Source: Tsuneonella dongtanensis (GTDB lineage Bacteria > Pseudomonadota > Alphaproteobacteria > Sphingomonadales > Sphingomonadaceae). From it: a stretch of 64,000 nt of DNA. The notes beneath the pieces are model-generated. The model worked only from the letters and a program-made list of their open reading frames with translations, made no database searches and was not told where the DNA came from. The position numbers and the translations under genes were made by a program. Position 1 is the stretch's first letter. The number at the start of each line of letters is the position of its first letter. Where the stretch lies: NCBI RefSeq assembly GCF_001698205.1, contig NZ_CP016591.1, positions 2,852,001 to 2,916,000 of the forward strand. The letters run 5' to 3'. Below are positions 56,647 to 64,000 of the stretch, one piece after another.

Positions 56647-57600
56647 ATGACCTGGCTCGTCGAACGCGGGATCGGCGAGGACCGCGCACTACTGGTGGAA
56701 AACGGACGCGCGCTCGCCGCGAGGGTGCGATGGCCCGGCGAACTGCGGCCCGGGCAGACGGTCGCGGCCACCCTGGTCCAGCGCAGCGCGGGTGCCTCTC
56801 GCGGCATGGCAATGACCGCAGCGGGACAGGCAATCCTCGTCGACCGGATTCCGAAGGGAGCCAGCGAAGGCGCCGAGGTCCACGTTGCCGTCACGCGCGC
56901 AGCGATGGCCGAGCGCGGCCGGCTCAAGCGCGCGCAGGGTCGCTGGAGCGACGGTCCGGGCGAGGCCCCCGCCCCCGACACCTTCGATACAGCCTCACCG
57001 GTCAGGCGCTTTCCCGCGGGACTGTGGGAAGACATCTGGAGCGCCGCGTGGGACCGCGAGGTCGCCTTCGCGGGCGGAGCGCTGCTGTTCGCCGTGACGC
57101 CCGGCATGACGGTGATCGACATCGACGGCGACCTCCCCCCGCGCGAGCTCGCACTCGCCGCGGTGCCGGCGGTCACTTCGTCGCTGCGCCTGTTCGAGCT
57201 TGGCGGCTCGATCGGGATCGATTTCCCCACGTTGCAGGCCAAGGCCGATCGCGCGGCCGTCGACGCCGCGCTGGCCGCCACGCTGATGGACTGGCCGCAC
57301 GAGCGCACCGCGATGAACGGCTTCGGCTTCGTCCAGATCGTCGCGCGTAGCACCGGCCCGTCGCTGCTTCATCGGTTGACTCATCACCGAACCGCCGCCG
57401 CCGCGCGGATGCTGCTGCGCCGTGCGGAAGGCCTCGAGGGCGCGGGCGCGATCGAGCTCACCGCTCACTCGGCGGTGCTCGGCGCGCTGGAGCCCGGCTG
57501 GCTGGCGGATCTGGCCCATCGGACCGGGCGCGAGGTGCGGCTCCAGGCCGACCACGCGCTTGCGTTCGAGGCATCGCATGCCCAGATCGTGCCGCGATGA
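56647..57600 (+). CDS. Short ribonuclease E/G-like protein
   Basis: 317 residues, much shorter than RNase E (about 900) or RNase G (about 490). The catalytic core resembles the DNase I-like domain of RNase E/G: the two metal-binding aspartates match Asp158 (TVIDIDG, cf. Asp303 of RNase E) and Asp192 (GIDFPTL, cf. Asp346), with ELGGSIGIDFPT after the first. The N-terminal S1 domain and Zn-link are reduced or absent. It is part of the infA-maf-rng-yacG set common in alphaproteobacteria. It overlaps yacG by 4 nt (ATGA). Activity is inferred. Confidence 0.82.
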   Translation: MTWLVERGIGEDRALLVENGRALAARVRWPGELRPGQTVAATLVQRSAGASRGMAMTAAGQAILVDRIPKGASEGAEVHVAVTRAAMAERGRLKRAQGRWSDGPGEAPAPDTFDTASPVRRFPAGLWEDIWSAAWDREVAFAGGALLFAVTPGMTVIDIDGDLPPRELALAAVPAVTSSLRLFELGGSIGIDFPTLQAKADRAAVDAALAATLMDWPHERTAMNGFGFVQIVARSTGPSLLHRLTHHRTAAAARMLLRRAEGLEGAGAIELTAHSAVLGALEPGWLADLAHRTGREVRLQADHALAFEASHAQIVPR

Positions 57601-57773
57601 CCGCGAATCCCCGCCCGTGCCCGATCTGCCGCAAGCCCCGAAGCGAAACGCATGCGCCGTTCTGCTCCACCCGCTGCAAGGACCGCGACCTCGTCCAGTG
57701 GTTTTCGGATGGATACGCCGTTCCGGGTCCGGCAGTCGACCCGGACGAAATCGCGCGACAAGAGTCCGATTGA
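57597..57773 (+). CDS. yacG: DNA gyrase inhibitor YacG (zinc-binding)
   Basis: 58 residues from ATG 57597 to TGA 57771-57773. Four zinc-binding cysteines are visible: Cys8 and Cys11 (CPIC) and Cys23 and Cys27 (CSTRC), followed by KDRDLVQWFSDGYAVPG, the YacG pattern. In E. coli YacG binds GyrB and blocks DNA binding. It overlaps the RNase-like gene by 4 nt. The C-terminal tail is acidic (DPDEIARQESD). Confidence 0.93.
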   Translation: MTANPRPCPICRKPRSETHAPFCSTRCKDRDLVQWFSDGYAVPGPAVDPDEIARQESD

Positions 57774-57857
57774 CCCCTTGCCAAGCGGGCCACGCGCCGC
57801 CATAGCGCCGCCTCGCCAACCGCCCGGCCCGCTCCGCGAGCCCGGCGAGCAGTGCCT

Positions 57858-57933
57858 GCCTCGGTAGCTCAGTTGGTAGAGCATGCGACTGAAAATCGCA
57901 GTGTCGGTGGTTCGAATCCGCCCCGAGGCACCA
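57858..57933 (+). tRNA. tRNA-Phe (anticodon GAA)
   Basis: The 76-nt sequence folds as a standard cloverleaf: acceptor stem GCCTCGG/CCGAGGC (57858-57864 / 57923-57929), a D-loop with AGTTGG, anticodon GAA at 57891-57893 in the loop CTGAAAA, a T-loop TTCGAATCC, and an encoded 3' ACCA (57930-57933). GAA reads phenylalanine codons UUU and UUC. It lies 84 nt downstream of yacG. Confidence 0.97.
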
Positions 57934-57982
57934 CTTCCCGGCCCTTCGTTCCTTCGGTTTTGACACCCCCGTCAGCCGGGCT

Positions 57983-59302
57983 ATGGCCTGCGGCATGGAA
58001 CACGCTGGCCTTGTCATCAACGCCTTCGACATCGCCGCCATGCTGGTCGTGGCATCGGCAGTGCTCGGCTACCTCAACCACCACTTCCTCCGCCTGCCCC
58101 ATGTGATCGGGCTGACGGTGATGGGCGCGGTGGCGAGCCTCGCGCTCATGCTGGCGAACGCACTCATCCCGGGCGTCACGCTCGACGACTCGGTCGCGCA
58201 ATTGCTCGAGCGGATGAACTTCACCGACACGCTGCTCGACGGGATGCTCAGCTTCCTGCTGTTCGCCGGCGCCCTGCACGTCGATCTCGAGCGGCTCAAG
58301 AAGGACTGGCTGCCGGTCCTCCTGCTTTCGACCGTCGGAGTGATCATATCCACCGTCATCGTCGGTCTCGGCGCGTGGGGCGTCGGTGCGCTGCTGGCGC
58401 TCCCGATCGCGCCGATCTGGTACTTCGTCTTCGGGGCCCTGATCAGCCCGACCGACCCCGTCTCCGTGCTCGGCGTCCTCAAGGAAGAGAACGTGCCCGC
58501 TTCGCTCCAGGCGGCGGTTGCGGGGGAAAGCCTGTTCAACGACGGTGTGGGCATCGTCGTCTTCACGATCCTCCTCGGCGCGGCGGTAACGGGCGCGGAC
58601 TTCAGCCTGTCGGAAGGCGCGCGGCTCTTCGCGGTCGAGGCCGGCGGCGGGGTGCTCGTCGGGCTGTTCATCGGCTGGCTCGGCTTTCGCGCGCTTGCAA
58701 GCATGGACGAATACACGCTCGAAGTGCTGATCACGCTGGCGGTGGTCATGGGGGGTTATGCGCTGTGCTCGGCGCTGCACCTCTCCGGGCCCCTGGCCAT
58801 GGCGGTGGCAGGGCTGCTGATCGGCAATCAGGGCGTCGCCCTGGCAATGAGCGATACGACCCGCGACTACGTCCACAAGTTCTGGGAGCTCGTCGACGAA
58901 GTCCTCAACTCGGTGCTGTTCCTGCTCATCGGGCTCGAGATGATCGTGCTTGCGGGAGGCACCGGACACCTGCTGCTGGGTCTCGCCGCAATTCCCATCA
59001 CGCTCGTCGCGCGGGCGATCTCGGTCGGCACCATGACCAGGGTCATTCCTGCGGCCCGCCTCGATTCCCCCGGCGCCACGCGCGTCCTGTGGTGGGGTGG
59101 CCTGCGCGGCGGCATCTCGATCGCTCTGGCCCTGTCGCTGCCGCCCGGCACCACGCGCGACCTCTTGCTTGCAGGGACCTTCGCCGCGGTTCTGTTCTCG
59201 GTGCTCGTCCAGCGTGCGACGCTTGGCAAGCTGATCGAGAGCCTGCAGGCGAAGAACCTCCCCGAAGTCGAGCCCCAGCCCTCGGGCCCGACCGTGCACT
59301 AG
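57983..59302 (+). CDS. CPA1-family sodium/proton antiporter
   Basis: 439 residues with about 12 membrane helices. The NhaP-type motifs are present: SPTDPVSVLGVLKE (about residue 148-161), GESLFNDGVGIVVFTILLG (the ESLFND motif), and ARAISVGT, with WWGGLRGGISIALALSLP near the end as in other CPA1 exchangers. These proteins swap cytoplasmic Na+ (or K+) for H+ across the inner membrane. ATG 57983 is followed by several other Met codons, so the exact start is uncertain by about four residues or more. It stands 50 nt after the tRNA gene. Confidence 0.93.
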   Translation: MACGMEHAGLVINAFDIAAMLVVASAVLGYLNHHFLRLPHVIGLTVMGAVASLALMLANALIPGVTLDDSVAQLLERMNFTDTLLDGMLSFLLFAGALHVDLERLKKDWLPVLLLSTVGVIISTVIVGLGAWGVGALLALPIAPIWYFVFGALISPTDPVSVLGVLKEENVPASLQAAVAGESLFNDGVGIVVFTILLGAAVTGADFSLSEGARLFAVEAGGGVLVGLFIGWLGFRALASMDEYTLEVLITLAVVMGGYALCSALHLSGPLAMAVAGLLIGNQGVALAMSDTTRDYVHKFWELVDEVLNSVLFLLIGLEMIVLAGGTGHLLLGLAAIPITLVARAISVGTMTRVIPAARLDSPGATRVLWWGGLRGGISIALALSLPPGTTRDLLLAGTFAAVLFSVLVQRATLGKLIESLQAKNLPEVEPQPSGPTVH

Positions 59303-59413
59303 ATTGCACTCGGGGCGCCTTTCACCTATGGCGCGCGGAAATCGCCCCGGCCGCGCGAGTCACCGCCGACCCGCCCGCCGGGGCGCATCGTTTCCAATGA
59401 AGGACCACCGCCC

Positions 59414-60214
59414 ATGTCCCGCCGCCGCCAGGTCTACGAAGGCAAGGCCAAGATCCTCTACGAAGGTCCCGAGCCGGGCACGCTGATCCAGTATTTCAAG
59501 GACGACGCCACCGCCTTCAACGCCCAGAAGAAGGGCACGATCAACGGCAAGGGCGTGATCAACAATCGCATCAGCGAGTACGTCTTCACCCGCCTCGCCC
59601 ACATCGGCATCCCGACGCACTTCATCCGCCGCCTGAACATGCGCGAACAGCTGGTGCGGCAGGTCGAGATCATCCCGATCGAGGTGATCGTCCGCAACGT
59701 GGCCGCCGGATCGCTCACCAAGCGCCTGGGCATCGAGGAAGGCGAGCCGCTCCCGCACACGCTGATCGAGTACTGCTATAAGGACGACGCGCTCGGCGAT
59801 CCCTTCGTTTCGGAGGAAGAGATCGCCTGCTTCAACTGGGCGAGCCACGAGGAGATGCAGGACATCGCCAGCATGGCGATCCGCATCAACGATTTCATGT
59901 GCGGCATGTTCGCCGCCATCGGCATCCGGTTGATCGACTTCAAGCTGGAATTCGGACGCATCTGGGACCAGGATTTCAGCCGCACGATCCTCGCCGACGA
60001 GATCAGCCCGGACGGCTGCCGCCTTTGGGACATGGCGACCGGCGAAAAACTCGACAAGGACCGCTTCCGCCGCGACCTCGGCGGCGAGAGCGAAGCCTAC
60101 CAGGAAGTCGCCCGCCGCCTCGGCCTGCTGCAGGACGACAACGGCCCGGGCGAAGTGTTCGACCTCTCGGCCCACCGCGGGCGCCTGCGCACGCCGACGA
60201 AGCCGAAGAAGTAA
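59414..60214 (+). CDS. purC: Phosphoribosylaminoimidazole-succinocarboxamide synthase
   Basis: 266 residues. PurC joins CAIR and aspartate to form SAICAR in purine biosynthesis. The family stretches [72 protein letters not shown], and [36 protein letters not shown] are clear. The ATP-grasp-like active site is intact. The gene follows the antiporter after 111 nt and is followed 15 nt later by the convergent lipid kinase gene. Confidence 0.97.
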   Translation: MSRRRQVYEGKAKILYEGPEPGTLIQYFKDDATAFNAQKKGTINGKGVINNRISEYVFTRLAHIGIPTHFIRRLNMREQLVRQVEIIPIEVIVRNVAAGSLTKRLGIEEGEPLPHTLIEYCYKDDALGDPFVSEEEIACFNWASHEEMQDIASMAIRINDFMCGMFAAIGIRLIDFKLEFGRIWDQDFSRTILADEISPDGCRLWDMATGEKLDKDRFRRDLGGESEAYQEVARRLGLLQDDNGPGEVFDLSAHRGRLRTPTKPKK

Positions 60215-60229
60215 GTCCGCGCGAAGGCG

Positions 60230-61120
60230 CTAGATCACGTAGCGCAGCGTAATGCCCGTCGGCTCGATCGCGAACGCGCGGTCCGGGCCGAAATCGGGCA
60301 CATGGTCCCCGTCTACCTGCACCGGGCTCGCGCAGCGATCGAACACGACGCGGCGCGCGCTGCGGAAGGTGGCAAGGCCGAGCCGGTCGAGCGGGATGCC
60401 GGCCAAGGCAGCAGCGGTGAACGCCGCGATCCCGGCACGCGAGGTCCGTTCGAGCACGATCAGTTCGACCGAATCGGCGGCGAGCGCGGCGTTTGGCGAC
60501 AGGCGGAACGGCCCCGCGAACAGCGCCCCGTGGCTCACGATCACCGCCCCCGCCTCGCAGGCGAAAGGCGTGCCGTCGGCCAGTTCGCCCGAGACGTGCA
60601 TCGTCTGGCGCGGCCAGCGGCGCAGGAGCCGAAGCATCGCGACGACGTAGGCGAGCCGCCCGATCCGCTTCTTGAGCGCGCCCGAAACGTGCGCGACCGC
60701 GTGACTGTCGGGCCCGATCGACAGGCATGAGACCACCGGCAGCTCGCCCAGCCGGTAGAGCGGTGCGCGCACCCAGCGTTCGGGTCCCTGCCGCCATGCC
60801 GCCATGACCTGCGCCGCCAGCGCCTCGGGCTCGCGGACATAGCCGATCTCGCGCGCGACGAGGTTGATGGTGCCGGACGGCGCGATGCACAGCGGCACGC
60901 AGTCCGCCAGCGCCCCCAGCGCCTGCACGGCATCGCGCAGGGTGCCGTCGCCCCCGTGGATGCAGGCGAGGTCCGGTGGGTCCTCCGCAGGCCGCCAGGC
61001 CCGGGCCGAAGCCACCGGGCGGACCGTGCATCCATGCCGCTCGAACGCCGCCACCAGCGCATCGAGCCGCGCCTGGCGGAAGGATCCCGCCACGGGGTTG
61101 TAGACGAGATCGAGGTTCAT
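60230..61120 (-). CDS. Diacylglycerol kinase-family lipid kinase
   Basis: 296 residues. The kinase family is marked by LVYNPVAGSFRQARLDALV, the nucleotide-binding GGDGT at 56-60 (IHGGDGTLRDAVQ), and IAPSGTINLVAREIGY. The C-terminal beta-rich half has QVDGDHVPDFGPDRAFAIEP. Such DgkB/YegS/sphingosine-kinase-like proteins phosphorylate diacylglycerol, phosphatidylglycerol or sphingoid bases. Sphingomonads make glycosphingolipids, so sphingosine is a possible substrate, but this is inference. It is divergent from the M16 protease gene across 48 nt. Confidence 0.9.
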   Translation of the reverse strand: MNLDLVYNPVAGSFRQARLDALVAAFERHGCTVRPVASARAWRPAEDPPDLACIHGGDGTLRDAVQALGALADCVPLCIAPSGTINLVAREIGYVREPEALAAQVMAAWRQGPERWVRAPLYRLGELPVVSCLSIGPDSHAVAHVSGALKKRIGRLAYVVAMLRLLRRWPRQTMHVSGELADGTPFACEAGAVIVSHGALFAGPFRLSPNAALAADSVELIVLERTSRAGIAAFTAAALAGIPLDRLGLATFRSARRVVFDRCASPVQVDGDHVPDFGPDRAFAIEPTGITLRYVI

Positions 61121-61168
61121 CGCGCGGCGTTGTTGCCCCGTTCAGCTTCCGCGGGCAAGGAGGCGCGC

Positions 61169-64000
61169 ATGAAGCATCTGATCCTGCTGCCGTTTCTCCT
61201 CGCCACCGCCGCCCCGGTCCTTGCCGGCACTCCTGCCGAGCCGGCCGTCGCGAGCTGGGATTTCGGCAGGTCCGACGTGCCGGTCGACCCAGCGTTCCAT
61301 TTCGGCGTCCTGCCGAACGGCATGCGCTACGTCTTGCGCGAGAACCACCAGCCCGAAGGCACGGTGATGATCCGGTTGCGGATCGGCTCGGGCTCGCTCG
61401 AGGAGCGTGACGAGGAACGCGGCCTTGCGCACTACCTCGAGCATATGGCCTTCAACGGGTCGAGGAAGGTGCCCGAGGGCGAGATGATCAAGCTGCTCGA
61501 GCGCGAGGGACTGGCGTTCGGCGCCGACACCAACGCCTCGACCGGTTTCGAGGTGACCTCGTACAAGCTCGACCTTCCGCGCAACGACGCGAAGCTGATC
61601 GATACCGCGCTGATGCTGATGCGCGAGACTGCGAGCGAACTGACGATCTCGCAGGAAGCGGTCGAGCGCGAGCGCGGGGTGATCCTCGCGGAAAAGCGCG
61701 ACCGGATGAACTATTCGGTCAAGGAAACGCTCGACGAGTGGGCCTTTACCACCCCCGGCGCACGCTATCCCGAACGCTTTCCGATCGGCACCGACGAGAC
61801 GCTCCGCGCCGCCGACGCCGCTCGCCTGCGCGGGTTCTACGAGCGCGCCTACGTGCCCGCCAACGCGGTCCTCATCGTGGTCGGCGCGATCGACGTCCCA
61901 GCGATCGAGAAGGACATCCGGGCACGCTTCGGCGACTGGGAGCCCGCTGCCGCTCCGCCGAAACCCGAGACCGGTCCGGTCGACCTGGAGCGAAAAGGCG
62001 AGACCGACATCTACCTCGACCCGGCGTTGTCCGAACGGGTCACCGTCACGCGCCTGGCTCCGTGGGTCGACGAAGCAGACAGCGTTGCGAAGCGCCAGCG
62101 CGACCTCCTGCGATCGATCGGCTATCGCGCGGTCAACCGCCGCCTCGAAACCCTCGCACGCGCCGAGGACGCACCGTTCCGCGGGGCAGGGTTCGGAACC
62201 GGCGACATCTTCGAATCCGGCCGCGCGACAAATCTCGTGGTCGACGTCGTCGACGGCGGCTGGAAGCGCGGATTGGAGGCCGCAACGCGCGAGTGGCGCC
62301 GCGCGCTCGCCTACGGATTCTCGCCCGGCGAGATCGCCGAACAGGTCGCACGCAACCGCCAGTCGGCGGAAAACGCGGCCGCCGCCGCGGCGACGCGCAG
62401 CAATGCAGCACTCGTTCGCGCGATCGAGGAGATGATCGACGAGGAAGCGGTGGCCGCCACCCCTGCCAACGTGCTCGAACGGTTCAATGCCTTCGCGCCC
62501 TCGATCACCCCCGAAGCGGTACTCGCGGCGCTCCGCGCGGACGCCGCCCCTCTCGACGAACCGCTCATCCGGTTCCAGGGCCGCACTGCGCCCGAGGGCG
62601 GACAAAACGCCCTGCGGAGTGCCTGGGGTGCAGTCGTGGCCGAAGCGATTTCCGCTCCCGACAAAGCGCAGTCAGTCGAGTTCGCCTACACCGATTTCGG
62701 CGCGCCTGGCAGGGTCGTCAGCGACACGGTGGATCCGCGCCTCGAGGTTCGCGAAGTCGTCTTCGCCAACGGCGTCAAGCTGAACCTCAGGAAGACCGAA
62801 CTCGAAGACGACCGGATTCGCTTCCAGATGGCGCTCGACGGCGGCGACCTCGTCACCACGAAGGACAATCCACTCGCGCTTGCGATGCTCGGCTCCATGC
62901 CTGCAGGCGGGCTCGGCAAGCATTCGGCGGACGAACTGACCTCGATCCTTGCCGGCCGGTCGGTCGGCCTCACGATCTCCGCGAGGGGCGACGAGTTCGT
63001 GAGCGCGGGGACGACCACCCCGCGAGACCTCGAACTCCAGCTTCAGCTGCTCGCCGCCGCGCTGACCGATCCGGGCTTCCGCCGCGACGGCGAGGCGGCC
63101 TACAAGCGCGGCATCGCGAACTTCTTCAAGCAGAAGGACGCCACCCCCGGCGGGGCCTATTCGTCAAGGATCGGCGCGATCCTGTCGGACGACGACCCGC
63201 GCTTCAGCCTGCAACCCGAAGGCGATTACCAGAAGCTCTCGTTCGCCGTCCTTCGCGACGCGATCTCCGATCGGCTTGCCAACGGGGCCATCGAACTGGC
63301 TCTGGTCGGCGATATCGACGAAGCGGACGCGATCGCGCTGGTCGGCAGGACGCTGGGCGCACTTCCGCAACGTGAAGCGGAATTCCTGCCGCGCGAAGCG
63401 GCCCGCATCCGCCCGTTCACCACCGATCGATCGCAGCGCACGGTCAACCATACGGGCGAGGCGGACCAGGCCGTCATCCGCATGACCTGGCCAACCGCCG
63501 ACGACCGCGACCAGGCGCTCGTGCTGCAGCTCGAATTGCTCGAGCGGGTGGTCCGCCTCGAACTGACCGAGGAAATCCGCGAGCGGCTGGGCAAGGCCTA
63601 TTCCCCCGGTGCCTCGAGCGATGCCTCGAGCACCTGGCGCGGCTATGGCACCTTTGCACTCGCCGCTTCGGTCGATGTAGGCGATGTGGAGGCGACCCGC
63701 GGCGCGATCCGCGCAGTAATCGAACGCCTGGCGGCCGAACCGGTATCGGCCGACCTGATCGACCGCGCCCGGCGTCCGATGCTGGAGGCATACGACAACC
63801 AGCTCAAGACCAATGGCGGCTGGATGCAGCTGGTCGCCCGGGCGCAGGGCGAATCATACCGCATCGACCGCTTCCAGCGCTTCAAGGACCTGCTGACCGC
63901 TATCACGCCCGCGGATATCCAGCGGGTCGCGGCCACCTATCTGGCGCCGGATGCGGCGGTGGAAGTGCTGGTTCTTCCGACCGCCGCCCCGGACATCGCT
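61169..64000 (+). CDS. Secreted M16 zinc metalloprotease (partial at right edge)
   Basis: 944 residues are visible from ATG 61169, which has AAGGAGGC just upstream; the frame is still open at 64000. A signal peptide (MKHLILLPFLLATAAPVLA) is followed by FHFGVLPNGMRYVLRENHQPEG, the zinc motif HYLEH at 88-92 and the distal Glu region VERERGVILAEKRDR. The second M16 domain pair begins near residue 520. This PqqL/pitrilysin-type enzyme would act in the periplasm on peptides. It is the second M16 protease of the window, distinct from the lipoprotein at 40818. Confidence 0.92.
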   Translation, partial: MKHLILLPFLLATAAPVLAGTPAEPAVASWDFGRSDVPVDPAFHFGVLPNGMRYVLRENHQPEGTVMIRLRIGSGSLEERDEERGLAHYLEHMAFNGSRKVPEGEMIKLLEREGLAFGADTNASTGFEVTSYKLDLPRNDAKLIDTALMLMRETASELTISQEAVERERGVILAEKRDRMNYSVKETLDEWAFTTPGARYPERFPIGTDETLRAADAARLRGFYERAYVPANAVLIVVGAIDVPAIEKDIRARFGDWEPAAAPPKPETGPVDLERKGETDIYLDPALSERVTVTRLAPWVDEADSVAKRQRDLLRSIGYRAVNRRLETLARAEDAPFRGAGFGTGDIFESGRATNLVVDVVDGGWKRGLEAATREWRRALAYGFSPGEIAEQVARNRQSAENAAAAAATRSNAALVRAIEEMIDEEAVAATPANVLERFNAFAPSITPEAVLAALRADAAPLDEPLIRFQGRTAPEGGQNALRSAWGAVVAEAISAPDKAQSVEFAYTDFGAPGRVVSDTVDPRLEVREVVFANGVKLNLRKTELEDDRIRFQMALDGGDLVTTKDNPLALAMLGSMPAGGLGKHSADELTSILAGRSVGLTISARGDEFVSAGTTTPRDLELQLQLLAAALTDPGFRRDGEAAYKRGIANFFKQKDATPGGAYSSRIGAILSDDDPRFSLQPEGDYQKLSFAVLRDAISDRLANGAIELALVGDIDEADAIALVGRTLGALPQREAEFLPREAARIRPFTTDRSQRTVNHTGEADQAVIRMTWPTADDRDQALVLQLELLERVVRLELTEEIRERLGKAYSPGASSDASSTWRGYGTFALAASVDVGDVEATRGAIRAVIERLAAEPVSADLIDRARRPMLEAYDNQLKTNGGWMQLVARAQGESYRIDRFQRFKDLLTAITPADIQRVAATYLAPDAAVEVLVLPTAAPDIA

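Overview
The window reads as a chromosomal segment of a GC-rich alphaproteobacterium, most likely order Sphingomonadales (Erythrobacteraceae/Sphingomonadaceae type). The basis is gene order and protein style: a minus-strand run argS > SPOR protein > nagZ > scpA > scpB > tatA > tatB > tatC; infA > maf > short RNase E/G-like protein > yacG; several large TonB-dependent receptors with a (I)VVTGSRI-type plug start; and a halogenase placed between TonB receptors. No database search was possible, so family names rest on motifs and overall sequence resemblance.

Layout. 1-5907 (minus): protein export (tatABC), chromosome segregation (scpAB), murein recycling (nagZ), a SPOR-domain envelope protein and argS, mostly joined by 4-nt ATGA overlaps. 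5988-9269: lipoprotein, ispH, thrB, rnhA and a small YegP-like protein. 9314-11328 (minus): FAD amine oxidoreductase and an alpha/beta hydrolase. 11473-18819: a Tad/Flp pilus assembly cluster (cpaA-cpaB-cpaC-cpaD-cpaE-tadB-tadC) that lacks the ATPase gene cpaF and any pilin gene; a 24-codon arginine-rich reading frame sits where cpaF is usually found. 18841-23349 (minus): MarR-type regulator, MTA/purine phosphorylase, crotonase, SDR dehydrogenase and thiolase. 23617-34275: two TonB receptors enclosing a secreted protein and a flavin-dependent halogenase, followed by a Sel1-repeat 2OG-Fe(II) hydroxylase. 34272-38481 (minus): clpB and a secreted leucyl aminopeptidase. 38593-43676: a penicillin-acylase-type amidase and an M16 lipoprotein protease.

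44103-46295: a strong terminator, a low-GC stretch and a two-gene restriction-modification island (C5 cytosine methyltransferase plus NaeI-family endonuclease) inserted before uvrC. 46329-51982: uvrC, an HI0933-type flavoprotein, a wax ester synthase/DGAT-like acyltransferase with a histone-like Lys/Ala/Pro tail, and a coupled lipase-like hydrolase. 52053-52663: a small secreted protein gene broken by an apparent one-base deletion. 52673-55585 (minus): a TonB receptor with a Gly/Pro-rich insertion holding a duplicated Cys-containing module. 55792-61120: infA, maf, RNase E/G-like, yacG, tRNA-Phe(GAA), a CPA1 antiporter, purC and a lipid kinase. 61169-64000: a secreted M16 protease running off the end.

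Most of the window is ordinary housekeeping. The items that most deserve a second look are the duplicated module inside the third TonB receptor, a hairpin that would bury the clpB start codon next to a heat-shock-like promoter, the NaeI-like restriction island, the halogenase/hydroxylase/TonB-receptor neighbourhood, and the cpaF-less Tad cluster with its doubly overlapping mini-ORF.
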